This document shows, piece after piece, positions 34,725 through 47,400 of a DNA stretch of 64,000 nt. The translations under genes were made by a program, and so were the position numbers. A model generated the notes under the pieces. That model did no database searches. It saw only the letters and a program-made list of their open reading frames with translations, and was not told where the DNA came from. Numbering within the stretch: the stretch's first letter is position 1; each line of letters begins with the position of its first letter. Source of the stretch: Enoplosus armatus (Eukaryota > Chordata > Actinopteri > Centrarchiformes > Enoplosidae); assembly GCF_043641665.1 (NCBI RefSeq), contig NC_092196.1:11855192-11919191 (forward strand). Direction: 5' to 3'.

Positions 34725-35929
34725 ACGGATGGAGGTTTGGAGGCCTCCTGCTGTGTTCATTGGCTTCTGCCGCCCTTTGCTGCGCTATGAAACTGCTATG
34801 TTGTGAAATGCCCCACGTTATTGTAAGATTACTCACCACTCTTCAAAGCCTACGGTACCGTTGTGCGAAGTGCCTCAAGCGCTAGTGTTGGGTACGTTTA
34901 CTGCTTAAACACTCTGAGTCATCGTCCCCGGGGGGATTATCTGTTTACAGCTGACTGCTGTCCTGATACTTCAGTATAGATTAAAACTGTTTTAGTTGAT
35001 TAAAAACGTATGCAGCCCATCTGATTTTGAATTGGAGTAGGTGGGAGAAAAACTAACCAGTGACTCAAAACACATGTTGCTGCACGTGGGCCCTCTATCA
35101 CGAACTGTTCATGTCATATAGCAGCTACTAGGGAGTCTAATAAATTGACTGTGGCTTGGGAGAAGTTTCCTAGCCTCATGCCAATGTGCAGCTACTCTCT
35201 CCCCTTATACCTGCCTCTTCTCTTTTCCTTTGTTCTGTCAAAATAGTTTGGACGATTGCTTTTACTGCAGAACAGATTTTCTAATGATATTTGCACCCTG
35301 AAGCACAATCTGCGCCTTTCAAATGAATTACACGATGAAAAACAAATTTCAAGAGCTTTGCATGAAGATGTTCTCTGTGTTCGATGTTGATTCCAGTTTG
35401 AAGATGAATCAGATTCTTATTCGCAAAAGACAAGCATTATTGTAGTGATCTGATAATGCATGCTTCCCTTGAAATTCAGCCGTCATCCTTCCACCCGTCT
35501 GTCCCCACCCCACAAAGAGTCAAGTCAGGTCACTGCGTCGTGCGATAATCCCGGGTTTATCAGGCCATAAGGCTTTCTGACACAATGTGAAATCTCAGTC
35601 AGATGGCTGTTTATAGATCAGGCCTAATCTCACTACACGGCAGACTAAGTGGAATTGCTGTTCTGTTGTCAGGTCTGTCTGGATGCTATTAAGATGCAGA
35701 TGAGTCTGGTGGAGTGTTTTCTCTCAAATTAAAATGATGTACCACTCACAATCTCCCTCTAATGTTTCATTCAGCCTGGTCGGCCATTCGTATCAAATCT
35801 CTGACCAACGTCCACGGTCCTGTCAGTAGTATTTATTTTTTATATTTTTACAGCGTTTTCTTTGCACAACTGCATAAAGATCTACATCATGTAGGTTTAA
35901 AATGTATGCCAGCGAATAGTTCTATAATG

Positions 35930-36260
35930 TTACACCACAAATTCTCACAAGAGTCCAAGATGACATCTTCAAATGTCTTGTTTTGTCCAACAAAGAGATT
36001 CAATTCATTCATTTGATTATTATAGACAATTATTCTCTCAATGAATAAAATGTCAGAAAATAGTGAAGAATGCTCATCACAATTTCCCATAGTCCAAGGT
36101 GACAACCTCAATTGTCTCCTTTTGTCCAACAAACAGTCCAAAACCCAAAGATATTCCATTTATTCTGAAAACTGAGAGCAGATCCTCTTTTGGAGAAGCT
36201 GTAAAAAAGAGGTTGCTTGGTATTTATGCTTGACAAATGACCTAAACACTTATTTGATTA
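35930..36260 (+). repeat. dispersed AT-rich element, tandemly repeated core
   Basis: Two successive copies of a core: GTCCAAGATGACATC plus TTTGTCCAACAAAGAG (from about 35955), then GTCCAAGGTGACAACC plus TTTGTCCAACAAACAG (from about 36091). They are followed by TCCAAAACCCAAAGATATTC and an ATTTGATTATCAAAA end. Same family as 36401-36692. Confidence 0.7.
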
Positions 36261-36400
36261 TCAAAACAGCTTCAAAATGTCATAACTATTGACTCATTGC
36301 TTCAGCTTCTCCATCCTTCAAAATGCATCTTTTCATTTGCCAGTACGTATGACTACGTCTATAAAGTAACACTCCAAGTAATTCCTGACATGTTGCATTT

Positions 36401-36692
36401 AGGGCTGCAACCAACAATCATTTTAATGATCAATTAATCTTTATTTTTAATCTTAATTTTAGTTTATAAATCATCAGATAATAGTGAAAAATGTCAATTT
36501 TTCACTATTATTCTTCAAATGTCTTGTTTTGTCCAACAAATAAAGAGATTAAATTTATAATGACGGAGCAGCAAATTTTCACATTTGAGAAGCTCGAACA
36601 TCAAATGTTGAAACATAGCTATTAATTGATCATTATCAGTATAGTTATCCGGCTGATGGCTAATCAATGAATCAATATGTTGTTTCAGCTCT
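36401..36692 (+). mobile_element. short hAT-like MITE with inverted ends and target duplication
   Basis: The 292-bp element starts AGGGCTGCAAC and ends GTTTCAGCTCT. The reverse complement of that end, AGAGCTGAAAC, matches the start at 9 of 11 positions. It is flanked by TGTTGCAT (36391-36398) and AGTTGCAT (36693-36700), an 8-bp duplication with one mismatch, the length expected for hAT elements. It has no coding capacity. The inside carries the CAAATGTCTTGTTTTGTCC and TCACATTTGAGAAGCTCGAA motifs of the family. Confidence 0.7.
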
Positions 36693-37788
36693 AGTTGCAT
36701 GGCATCACATTTCTTTATTCTAATACAGAATTAGTGTTTAGATTTTTTGAAAATCATAACCCAGTATGGATGTACAGTTGAAATTCCCTTTTACTAAACT
36801 GTGTACCTAAATGTCCCATAATTCATAATAAAAGCAAAAGAAAACAGAAGAGGCTTTTGAAAATCTGGGAAAGCTAATGTCAGACTGTTCAAGTTTGCAT
36901 CCTAACTAAAATGTTAATGTTCGACCATCGCTTTAAGCGCATGCTCTTCCTTTCTCATGTAGCAGTTCCCTTTGACAACAAACCGCAAGTGCGGCCCGCC
37001 CTCCTCGTTGTGTGCCTCCCTCCCTCCCTCCTGGCACCTTCCCTCCCTGCCTGCCCTGCCTGGAATTCTTCAGTGTCTGAACGCTCTGGCTGGAGGCCAT
37101 CGGTAGCTTGCTGAGAAGCTTCCTGTTGCACTCTCTCCCTCCTTAAATATCCTTCTATCCCTCCCTTTTTTCTTTCCTTCCTTCCTTCCCTCATTCACTC
37201 CTTTCTCCCCTATCTCATAATGTCTCTGATTTTCCCTTCCCCTCCTCCTTTGCATCTTTATTGCTTAATCTTGCATGCTCACAGTCTCACTCATTTGTGG
37301 GTGATTTTTTTTAAATTGTAAAAGATCAAGTGGCGATCTTGTACTTATTTCTCTCTGTGTTGAAGCATGTGAACACACGTGTCCCTCTGTCTCTGTATTG
37401 CAGCTGTTTTGACTCCAGCGCTGCAACAACTTCAGTCTTTTTCCTCAATAGCCCTTCCCCAATGGCTCCAAGCATGCTGTTATTACATAATACTGTGTAC
37501 AATCCTGGGTGCTTTTTTGTAACAAGGGGAAGGGGAGAGGTTCAGATTGAGAGTAAGTGAAACCTCAGAGACTGAAACTTATTACATTCATTTATTTTGA
37601 AGAAAATGTGTAAATAGAGGAAATAGTTTGGCAATTAATGCACCTTTAAGGGGTACAGTAGAGGGCGAGAGAAGAATGACATGAGAAGTGGAAGACAAAA
37701 AACAAACTGAAAGAGAGCGGTGAACGTGAGAGAAAAACAAAAGCAAAGAATAGAGGGATAAAGAGAGAGAAAGAGGGAATGAGAGGCC

Positions 37789-37816
37789 CAGAGGAGGAGG
37801 AGGAGGAGGAGGAGGA
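37789..37816. repeat. (GAG)n trinucleotide repeat
   Basis: About nine GAG/AGG units in GLIS2 intron 1. Confidence 0.85.
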
Positions 37817-39307
37817 GTGGAAACTGAGGTTTCCTGTCTGAGGAGGCGGCTGGCTGAGGAGGAAGAAAAAAAAATCTCTCAGCTGTGTGTGTTTGTGTGT
37901 CGAGTGATCCATCAGGGGTGGGGGGTGGAGGGTGTACGCAGGGGCTGTGGCTCGGGTGTGCATGTGTCAGCGGAGGTGGGGTCACTCGCTGCTATTACCT
38001 CAACAAACGTCAGCAATGACAGAAGTGGGAGTGACGGGGTGACCTTTTTTGGGCTTGTTTTCTTGTATCTCCATATCAGTAACAAACTAATAATTGGATA
38101 TTAACCTGCCTCACCTCAGTTAATTGTCTTTTGTCAATGATAATGAAATGAATGACAAATGAAAAATCTGGCAAAGAAAATTGTAAATGGGAATTGCTTT
38201 TCTTTGAAACGTGCAAATGCTTTGATCACTTCAGTCTGATTATTCAGTATTGTGTGCTCAAACCTGCTTGAAACTTTGCCATGTTGTTTACCCCTCCCCA
38301 GTTACAGATAAAAACCCAAATGTCAGAGGTCAGAGTTCACACCACACCCACGCCTCAGTCAGTCACCTTCGACCCTGTCCTCCCCACCTGGTGGATGGAA
38401 AAACCAGCAGGTTTTGACATGACCTATACTGCAACCACAGGTCTTTACACATCACTGCTGAACCACAGAATTACGAAACCTCAGGGAAACATGTTTACTA
38501 AACAGTTGTCTTCCTTCAGGTCATTTAATGTGGTCACTGCAATGTTGCACTGGAGATTTAAGATGGCAGAAGGTGTACTACAGGGGATTTCTTGTACTTA
38601 TTTGGTCACCTTTTTAAAAATGTATGCAATAACTTTTGATATTTGGAAATTATATTATTTGGTATTAATGTTTGAACATAAACATATTACACAAACAAAT
38701 ATATTTTGACATGGACCCTTAAAATATGGCTATTAAAGAATAATGACCAGCCTATTCAGTGAGCAGGACATTTTACAGTTGTGGCGAATAAACTATGTAA
38801 TGGAGACCCTGCTTTGAAATGACAACAAAAATATCATTGGCTTTTCTCTACTGCAAATCCTTTTTTCTTATTAGCCGCTATCTAAAATTTGTGACAAACT
38901 AATATTGTCCATAATATTGTATTTCATACCTATGCTCAACCCTGATTGTTTGATGGGTCATGAGGCCAGGCCAGTTAACACGGGATTTCTTATTGAGACC
39001 ACAAACAAAGGATTATCGTCTGACAGGTGTTAGCTAGTACCTCCCCTGCACACCTGTGGATGAATACTCTCTATAAGAGGAGGAGGATACCTCTCTAGAC
39101 CATATTAGTTTGGTGACGATGATTGGGCATCTGCGCTCACTAATTTCCAGATATCCACAGCCTCAAAAAGATTGAGGCAGTGTCACAACAAGATTTGCAG
39201 GAATTTCTACTTCCTACAAGTACGTTTTCTCGCAGCATGTTTTAAAACACACCAACCATCACATCAATACCATCAGAAGTTTCCCACCATGTTCTTTCTC
39301 TATCGTT

Positions 39308-39308
<1 letters not shown>

Positions 39309-39341
<33 letters not shown>
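39309..39341. repeat. (GT)n microsatellite
   Basis: About 16 GT units in GLIS2 intron 1. Confidence 0.9.
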
Positions 39342-39347
<6 letters not shown>

Positions 39348-42327
39348 GAATGAAACAGAGAGAGCAAAGAGCCCCGGGGAGGGATGGCTTACCTCCTACA
39401 GACCACCTCCCAGGGTCACAGCAGGAGGCAGATTAAGTTACAGCCAACCTCAGAGGGGGTCACACAAAACGTGTACACACTCACACAGACATTCCCTCAC
39501 TCTCCGAAACCCTCACAGAAAACAAAATATTACACAATCTGATTTTATACCCTGTAACATAATCATCTTAAACTGCACGGTTCTGATGCCTTTTGTTGGC
39601 TCTCATTTCTGCACCATCAGATCTGATCCTCCTCAGATCAGATCGGGCTGAAGATCAATCGGTTGGAGCAGGGTTAAGGGTCAGCGCTGATCCATGTGAG
39701 CCTAGCCTCGGAGCATGGAGGTGTCAAAACACATAGCCCTCCTCTGACCTGATGCTCCCCCTGCGTTGCCTCGCCCATCAGCCGACTCCCACACTCTCCG
39801 ACCCCCCGAACACACACACCCATGCCTCATCAAAGGGACTTGGGCGGTGTCCTAATGCAGTGGGGTGGATGTGGGACTCGGCGGGCAAGGGTTACGTAGG
39901 GGGATAGGTGATGGGGGTTTCCAAAGAGGACACACACAAACCCCTCTTTCAGGACTCTTCCTCCTCCACTTCCTCCTCCCTTCATCCTCACCCTCGTATA
40001 TCCTCACCGTGGCCCCTTCGGTCATCCCTCTCTCTCCTCTCTCTCCCGTTCAGCTGCTGTGTTTACTCTGCTAGAGAGAGAGAAGGCCCAGAGAAGGGAC
40101 AATGCCGCCTTTCAGAGAGACTGTCGACCCCACGGCAGAGCAAGGAAGTCTGCATGGGGGCCAGCCAACACCCCTTCCACAAACTTCACAGCCATCCGCC
40201 ACTGAGCTTTACACACACACTCGCATATCAGGCAGGCATGCACACACAGACGACACCGTACTCCTTCCTTCCCTGTATCTTTATCTCAGTCGCCCTTTCT
40301 CTTTGTCTCACATTTCCCACAAACCCCCTCTCAGCGACCGTGGCTGTTCGATGGATGTCGTCGAGATCCCGTAAGTTCAGTCCAAGATCCACACATGCTG
40401 TGAGTCACTTCCCGGCCAGTCTCTACTATTTACCCATTAAGAAATGATCATGAGGGTGGGCTGGGGTGAAATCCAGCAGTGGGGACTGTATTGGCCGACT
40501 CCACTGGGAACACATTAGTGCGGTATGGGCTGCCTTGGGTGTAGTGGGTATTGTAGATATCTCATGACCTGCTGAGTTTTTCGGAAGTCCAAGAGAGTTT
40601 CAAGTGAATTTTGTTTGTTTGTTGTGCCTGTTTCTTTGTAAAAAGGCCTTTGAGGGCGCAAACACAGAGAGGTGCAGACCAGTGTGAGCTTTCATGCAAC
40701 ACAACTCTAGTCAAAGTTTATTACAGCCCACCATCACAATGTCTCAAAGGGCTGTACATAAATAGAACAATAATGAGCAAAATATATCAAAATGAGATCA
40801 ACTACATACTTAACTAGTATTTGAAATATTTACACTTATGACACACACACACACACTTAGTTGGAATTAAAAGGAAAAAGATTTAACATTAACTGTGTTA
40901 CTTGCTAAGATGGATACTCTATTATATATTCTACTATCATTTTTCTGCCATTTCTCCAACATGCAACAAGCTGAATGATACCAACAATGCTCTTTGTTGT
41001 GTAGACTGGCTGTGGTTTGAGCAGGAGTGGAGTAGCTATGGAGGCCTGTTAGTAAATTGGAAAAGATGAGCCACACAGTCCATTATGGAGGTATAGTAAT
41101 GGTTTGCAGGTGGAGCTGTTATATGGATCCAAAAGTTGCATATCTGTTTCTCATTGTGTTTTATAGCACGGATTATAGCACTGATGGGAGGCCAGTTTGT
41201 CCCTGCAGTGGATGAGAGTAGGATTTGTAGAAAAGGTTAAGCTGATTCCTGGTCTGTGCCTCAGGGTAAGGGCTTTTATTCTGTTAAAGTGGATGACAGG
41301 CGCTTTTCTGCTATTTTAGCCAAACAATAAAGCCAGAACTCTTGGCAGCCTGTGTAGTTGGAGTTACAGTAAGTTAGTCATACCCACCCTGTCCAGAGGA
41401 AAGAGAGGAGAGAGAAACAGAGATGTGGTATAAACCACAGCTCATTCTAAATGAGGATCATATCTGCTCTGACAGATCCGAACATGTTTATTTTCACAGC
41501 TAATGGCAGCATTTGCCCACACAACAAATTACATCAATCAATTTAGTATTGTGTCATGGTATAATACTGATGTGGTTAAATCTCTTTGTTTAGCAGTCTG
41601 CTGTACGAGTGTAACTGGACACATTTAGCAAAATCTGGGATGATGGAGACATTATTAGACAGTAAAAGAAAAGGACACTTCCACCCCCAAGAGCCAGTAT
41701 AAACACAATTGGGCCTTTATGTAGCTTTTAAATGTCAAATGAAAGGATAGGTTCACATTATTATCAAGTCTGTCCTAACTCATGTCCATGTGTGTATTGG
41801 AAGAGTTATTGGTTGCTCTGGGCGTCAAGAGATCCCTTCTTAGCGCAGTTCCAATGTTAGTTTGAAACCTGAAGTCGTGATGTATCTGGTTTTCTTAGTG
41901 ATTGACTGCAGTCGGTTGGAAATGCCCTTTTCTAATTCTGTTACTTAATTTTGGTAAAAGCTCTTCTCCTAGCATGGCTCATGCTTCTGTGGGGTTTTCC
42001 TGCTCTTTGTGTCTTAAATTATGACCAACATTTCAGTGTTAAGTCGTTCTAAACTGCGCATCAAGATGCACCGGTGGGTCATGTGCTTGTCAGGGTGGTT
42101 TATAATCAGATGAAAACCAAAGCTGTTTCTTTATGTGCATGTGAGGGACATGAGTGATAGATATAAATGAGATATGAGTTGGCACAGAAAGATCTCACTG
42201 ATAATTCTATAATGCTACTCTGTGTGCTTGTTCATACAGTATGTTCCTATGTTTGCATCAGTGTGTGTATCATCATCCTCTTATCTATGGCTGATTGAGC
42301 CTGTGCACCCCCTCTTACTGTGTGTAT

Positions 42328-42328
<1 letters not shown>

Positions 42329-42370
<42 letters not shown>
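42329..42370. repeat. (GT)n microsatellite
   Basis: About 20 GT units in GLIS2 intron 1; the surrounding kilobase (42220-42740) is generally GT-rich. Confidence 0.9.
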
Positions 42371-42372
<2 letters not shown>

Positions 42373-43752
42373 CTGGTGGCCATCCCCTCGTTGGGCTGGT
42401 GAACCTGGTGACCTCTCTGCTCCGTGCCTCCCAGACACAAGGGCTTCTCATGTGGCCCCTGGCCAGTCGCTCTCAAAGCCCACCATTCACTACCAACCGA
42501 GGCTTCTATGAGTGTGTGTCGGCATGTGTGTGAGGGAGAGGGAGGAAGGGTGAATTTGTTGAAATTACAGTTTGATTAATTACTAGTGTGTGTGTGTGTT
42601 TCTCTAAGTATGACCGTGTGTGTGTGGTGTACACTCAACATGCACACTGGGAGCTGTTCTACGTGAACTGTGTGTATGTGTAGATGGAAAATGCTTTGAG
42701 GAGATGTGTGCGTGTGTGTGAGCCTGGTGAGAAGAGGCAGTGAACCCTGACACATTGTGTTGAATGGAGAGCTTGGCTGTAAACCAGCAGTACTGTACTA
42801 GCACCGCCTGTATGTGTGAAGCAGTACATGCTGGATGAATAAGAATAGACTCAGCATTTATTTACATTTGAGTTGAAAGGATCTGGCTTATACTTCAAAT
42901 TGTGTTATTTATTCAAGAGGTTTTGAATATTGTTAACCTTTTATGGTTGTTTCTGATGCCTCAAATATGATTTAAAGTCATGATATAACAACTGCTTTGA
43001 CTAGCGGGGTTCATCTAGGTGTTTGGTTGTTGTCTTTGCACGGTACAACACGGTGATGCTGGATCAGTCTTGGTTGCAGAGGAAGACCACAAACTGGAAC
43101 TCAACGTGACAGCTAGATGAAGAGCCCTGCCCACAACCCTCAGGCTGGGTCCAGAGGTCAGTGTGTTTAGAGGAAGGAGGAGCTGGACGGAGTGGGTGCA
43201 GCTGGACTTGAAGGCCTGGGGGGTTGCCGGTGGGTCTCAAAGGTCCATAGGGTCTTAAGGTGCACACTGTGGGGGTGGGGATGATGTGACAGGGTGCAAG
43301 GGCCAGTGACTGGCCGAGAGGTGGGGTAAAGCAGGGCTGGTGGTGAGGGTGACCATCTGGATTGGATTGTAGACATTCCTCAGGAAGAGTGTGTGAGTAA
43401 AGGTCAGCGTGGAAAAGGAGGAGAGGGTCACTCAGATCTCTATGCGTGTGTGTTTATTTTTCTTTGGTTTGCTCAGTGTTTCAGTTTAGGATTGTGGTCA
43501 GTTTACCATTGTTGGAGAGTATTTCTTACCCGCTGAGATTGTAGAATGTGAGATACTTTCAACAACATTCACATGGGAAATATTGCAGGTGTGAGAACCT
43601 GTCCTCTGCAGTTTGTCACTGTTTCACTTTGGAATGCAGCTTATCATTGTGTGTTTATATGAAAACCCAGCTATGCTTAATTTTCCCCACTTGGCTCAAC
43701 TCTGCCCCCTCTGTGACTGTTTGTGCAGGTGGGAGGTCGGCGGGTTGTGGTC

Positions 43753-44421
43753 ATGCTGTCCCTGGACGAGCCCCTGGACCTGAAGCTCCCTCGGCGGGCC
43801 AACGGGCGGGACAGAGGGGCGCGCTCGCCCCCCCTCTCCCCGCTGCACCCCAAGCGAGCTCGCCAGCTTCGCATGGCAGATGATGGCACCGCAGTGATAG
43901 AGCCCGCCTCGCCAGCATCTCCACACACAGGTAGGTAACAACAAAACCAGACTTAGAGCGGCCATGATAGAGGCTCTGTTAGGCTGCACAGTGGTGGTTT
44001 GAGCTAAATGCTAACATCAGCATGCTAACATGATCACAGTGACAATGCTGAACATGCTGATGTTTAAAGGTATAATCATCTTAGTTTAGCATGCTAACAT
44101 TTGCTGAGTAGCACTAAACACAAAGTACAGCTGAGGCTGATGGGAATGTCATAAAACCTGAAATGTCAACTCATGGTGGTGCTACAGGAAAAGTCAGGGA
44201 ATCACTAAAGTCATTAGGATACATCCTCTGGGGACCACGAATGTCTGTGCAAAATTTCAGGGCAATCTATCCAACAGTTCTTGAAATATTTAAGACTGGA
44301 CCAAAGCAGTGGACAGACCGACATTGCCATTCCTCGAGGCATGCTGCTAGCATGGCTAAAAGCAAAAGTGTGTGTTTGAGAAAATGGGACAGAGTGAGAC
44401 CAGGTGAGAGGTCACCTTAAC

Positions 44422-44468
<47 letters not shown>

Positions 44469-47400
44469 ATCAGGTGTACAGGTGGTCCCTCATGATCGAA
44501 CAGACACCCCCACCCCCCCTGCGGTGGACCTGAGCATGTCTCCCTCCTCCCGCCACACCCCCAGCTCTCCAGAAATGACCGGCAACTACATCCCCTCAGG
44601 GGTGAGTATGACTGAGCGTGCGCACACACACACACACACACACACACAGTAACAGTAAAGGTGTTCCACTGAGTTGTTGAAAGAATAAACAGTGTCTTTC
44701 AGTGCAGTAGTGAGAGGCCAACACTTTCCTGTTTATATCATAGAGTGACTCAGCCTGCTGGGGTCAGCAAATCAGGAACAACATTGGTTTGGGAATCAGG
44801 CTATGCAAGGGGTGTGAGGCCTGTGTGTGTGTGTGAGAGAGAGAGAGGGGAGGCAGCTCTTATCAAACACGTCTTGTGTCCCCAACAAGTGCTTCTGTCT
44901 GTGCAACTTGCACTCAGTGGCCCCACTGGCATGACGTGTGTGTGTATTCGTGTGTGTATAATCAGATTTAAGGCAAGGTACAGCCATGCAGACCTCACGC
45001 CGCTTAATTCAATTCTCTCCCAATTGAATTGAGACACGCTGGCTGGGACCATTCAGGCGCCCGGCGTCCCACTGAGTCCCAGATAGCCCCTGACCCCATC
45101 ATTACACACACTCTACGCTTTACTTATCCCCCGAGGACGCGGATAGGATGCTTTCCCTCCCCCTTGCTCTCTCACAAGCGTTTCTTATTGAGGAACAGCT
45201 GCACACACTCACACTCACATGTTCTCTCCCCTACAGCATCTCACAAAGCAGCTCACATAGTTCTGCATGCAGAGGCAGAGCTCGGCGCAGGGAATTGGTC
45301 TCATTTTATGAAATTTGTCACATACACATTTCTGACATAGCTGAAGACGATGAGACAGCCACAGGATTGTGATCCTTTTGCACCCTTATTCTCTCTCTCT
45401 GTGCTTCCCTACTCTCGCAAGGCAGCTCGGACCCATGTGTCCCACACTTTTCATTAAGACTCCTCTCTGTTTTCTGCCTGAGCTAAGTTACTCTGTGTGT
45501 GTGTGTGTGTGGGTGTGTTTGCGTGTGAGCCGGTGCATTAGCTCTTTGAGCCCCAGCTGAGGTTCAGTGAATCTTACAGCTCGTGCAGAGCTCAGGGACG
45601 TAGGGAGGTTTTGTAGCACTCAGCAGGTGACTCTAGAGAGGGGAAAAGAGGGAAAAAAATGGATTTTTGAAGGGAAAGATGAAGATCAGCAGTTCTGTAC
45701 TCCGTTGATGAAAAGAAAGACTTTCGTCTCTGTCAAATATTTTCTCAGTGAGGCCGTCTGACCCGTTTGTGTCATCCAGCTGGTCTATTCTCAGTTATGC
45801 CATGTAGACAATGCTGCACTCACGATTGTGAGCAGTCATCGTTGTGTTTTTTAAGGTGCACCCACCATTTTATTTTTCATGTCTTTTTATACTATTTTTC
45901 TAGGGTCAGGCATCTAATTTTCATTACATCAAACTGTATTTTCTTGAAGCACATTGCAGCAAACATAAACTAAAGCTGTGCATGTTTCTTTCTTGTCTGT
46001 GCAGTGGATTGATACCCTGTTGGTCTTTTTTTTTTCTTCTCTTTTTCTATTTATCAGAATTCTCACATCTCACAGGCCTTTCAGTTTTTTGTGCCAATCG
46101 GAGCTGGGGGGGGACTTCACCTGCCCTCCTCCATGTTCATTAGCCAGACGAGCGACAAGAGAGCCTCTCCTGACCTCTCAGCGGATGAACAACTGGCCTG
46201 CCACTGGAAGAAGGTGAGAGAAAGAAACTAAAGGGAACCACATTTTCTGACCGTGCTGATCGTGTCAAACTAGGATCAGATCAAAATCACTTCATTATCA
46301 CATCAATTCATTTGAAATGCTGACTGTTTTCCCTCCTCCAGTGCCATCTGCTCTTTGACTCCCTGCAAGACCTGGTGGATCATGTCAACGACTTCCATGT
46401 CAAACCTGAAAAGGATTCTGGGTACTGCTGCCACTGGGAGGGCTGTGCTCGCAAAGGGAGGGGTTTCAATGCCAGGTGAGAAAATCATACACTTGGGTAA
46501 TTCATCAAGTGTACGTATGAGGGGAGAATTCAAGAAGAAGCTGCTAGAATTAACCTTTTTATGTGTGGCTGCAGGTACAAGATGCTCATCCACATCCGCA
46601 CTCACACTAATGAGAAGCCTCACCGCTGTCCCACCTGCAACAAGAGCTTCTCTCGCCTGGAGAACCTCAAGATACACAACCGGTCACACACAGGTCAGTG
46701 GTGCACCCAATGAAACAAAACACAAATGACAAATATGTGTTTCCTAAGTGAATGAATTCTCAACATCTGGATGATCTCTCCTCTCTGCAGGTGAAAAGCC
46801 CTACATTTGTCCCTACGAGGGTTGCAACAAACGTTACTCCAACTCCAGTGACCGCTTCAAACACACACGCACACACTATGTGGATAAGCCCTACTACTGC
46901 AAGATGGTGGGCTGCCTGAAGCGCTACACAGACCCCAGCTCTCTCCGCAAGCACATCAAGGCCCACGGCCACTTTGTGGCTCAGGAGCAGGGCTCCCCAG
47001 GTGGGGTGGGCTCCCTGCTGAGGGGGAGTCAAAGTGGAGGGCTCGCTAGCGAAGTGGGGAAGGATTCAGAGCTGTCTTATGTGAGCGCAGCCCACATTAT
47101 CATCCCAGGGGCAGCGGCTGCTCTCCTGGGAGGCCACGCTCTGCAGGGTCTTGGTGGCACCCTGCCCCTGTCCCCCCTCAGTCCTCGGCCCCTGGACCTC
47201 AGCACACTGGGTTGCCCCAACTCACCTCCAGGCAGCCTGGGAGGCACACCCATCCTGTCCTTCAGCAGCTCCCCGCTGGGCCTCGCCAAGTCCCCTCTGC
47301 TCTCCCCGGCGTTCCCCTCCTCGGCCCTGGGCCTGCCGATGGTGCCCATGTTGGGGGCCTCGTCTGACCGCAGGGCCCAGAGCCAGCAGGCCAAGAAGGG

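Larger units (their letters stand above)
26314..43728 (+). other. GLIS2: GLIS2 intron 1 (about 17.4 kb), gene-free
   Basis: No exon could be supported on either strand. Long frames here (for example 179 codons at 39908-40447) are Ser/Pro/His-rich, follow CT- or CA-rich simple sequence, and lack splice context. Microsatellites: (GT)n 32720-32755, (CTTCT)n 34697-34724, (GAG)n 37789-37816, (GT)n 39309-39341 and (GT)n 42329-42370. Dispersed elements lie at 35930-36260 and 36401-36692. Unique AT-rich blocks near 27230-27440, 31010-31400 and 35270-35480 look like possible enhancers. Additional non-coding first exons may be hidden. Confidence 0.55.

Noticed and set aside
38281..38709. 142-codon plus-strand frame in GLIS2 intron 1
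   Set aside because: No recognisable protein; the second half is AT-rich and hydrophobic by composition.
39908..40447. 179-codon plus-strand frame in GLIS2 intron 1
   Set aside because: Ser/Pro/His/Thr-rich from CT- and CA-rich simple sequence; no domain, no splice context, no family resemblance.
40705..40775. Possible teleost repeat (TTTATTACAGCCCACCATCAC... CAAAGGGCTGTACA)
   Set aside because: Suggestive motif order but too short and diverged to assign.
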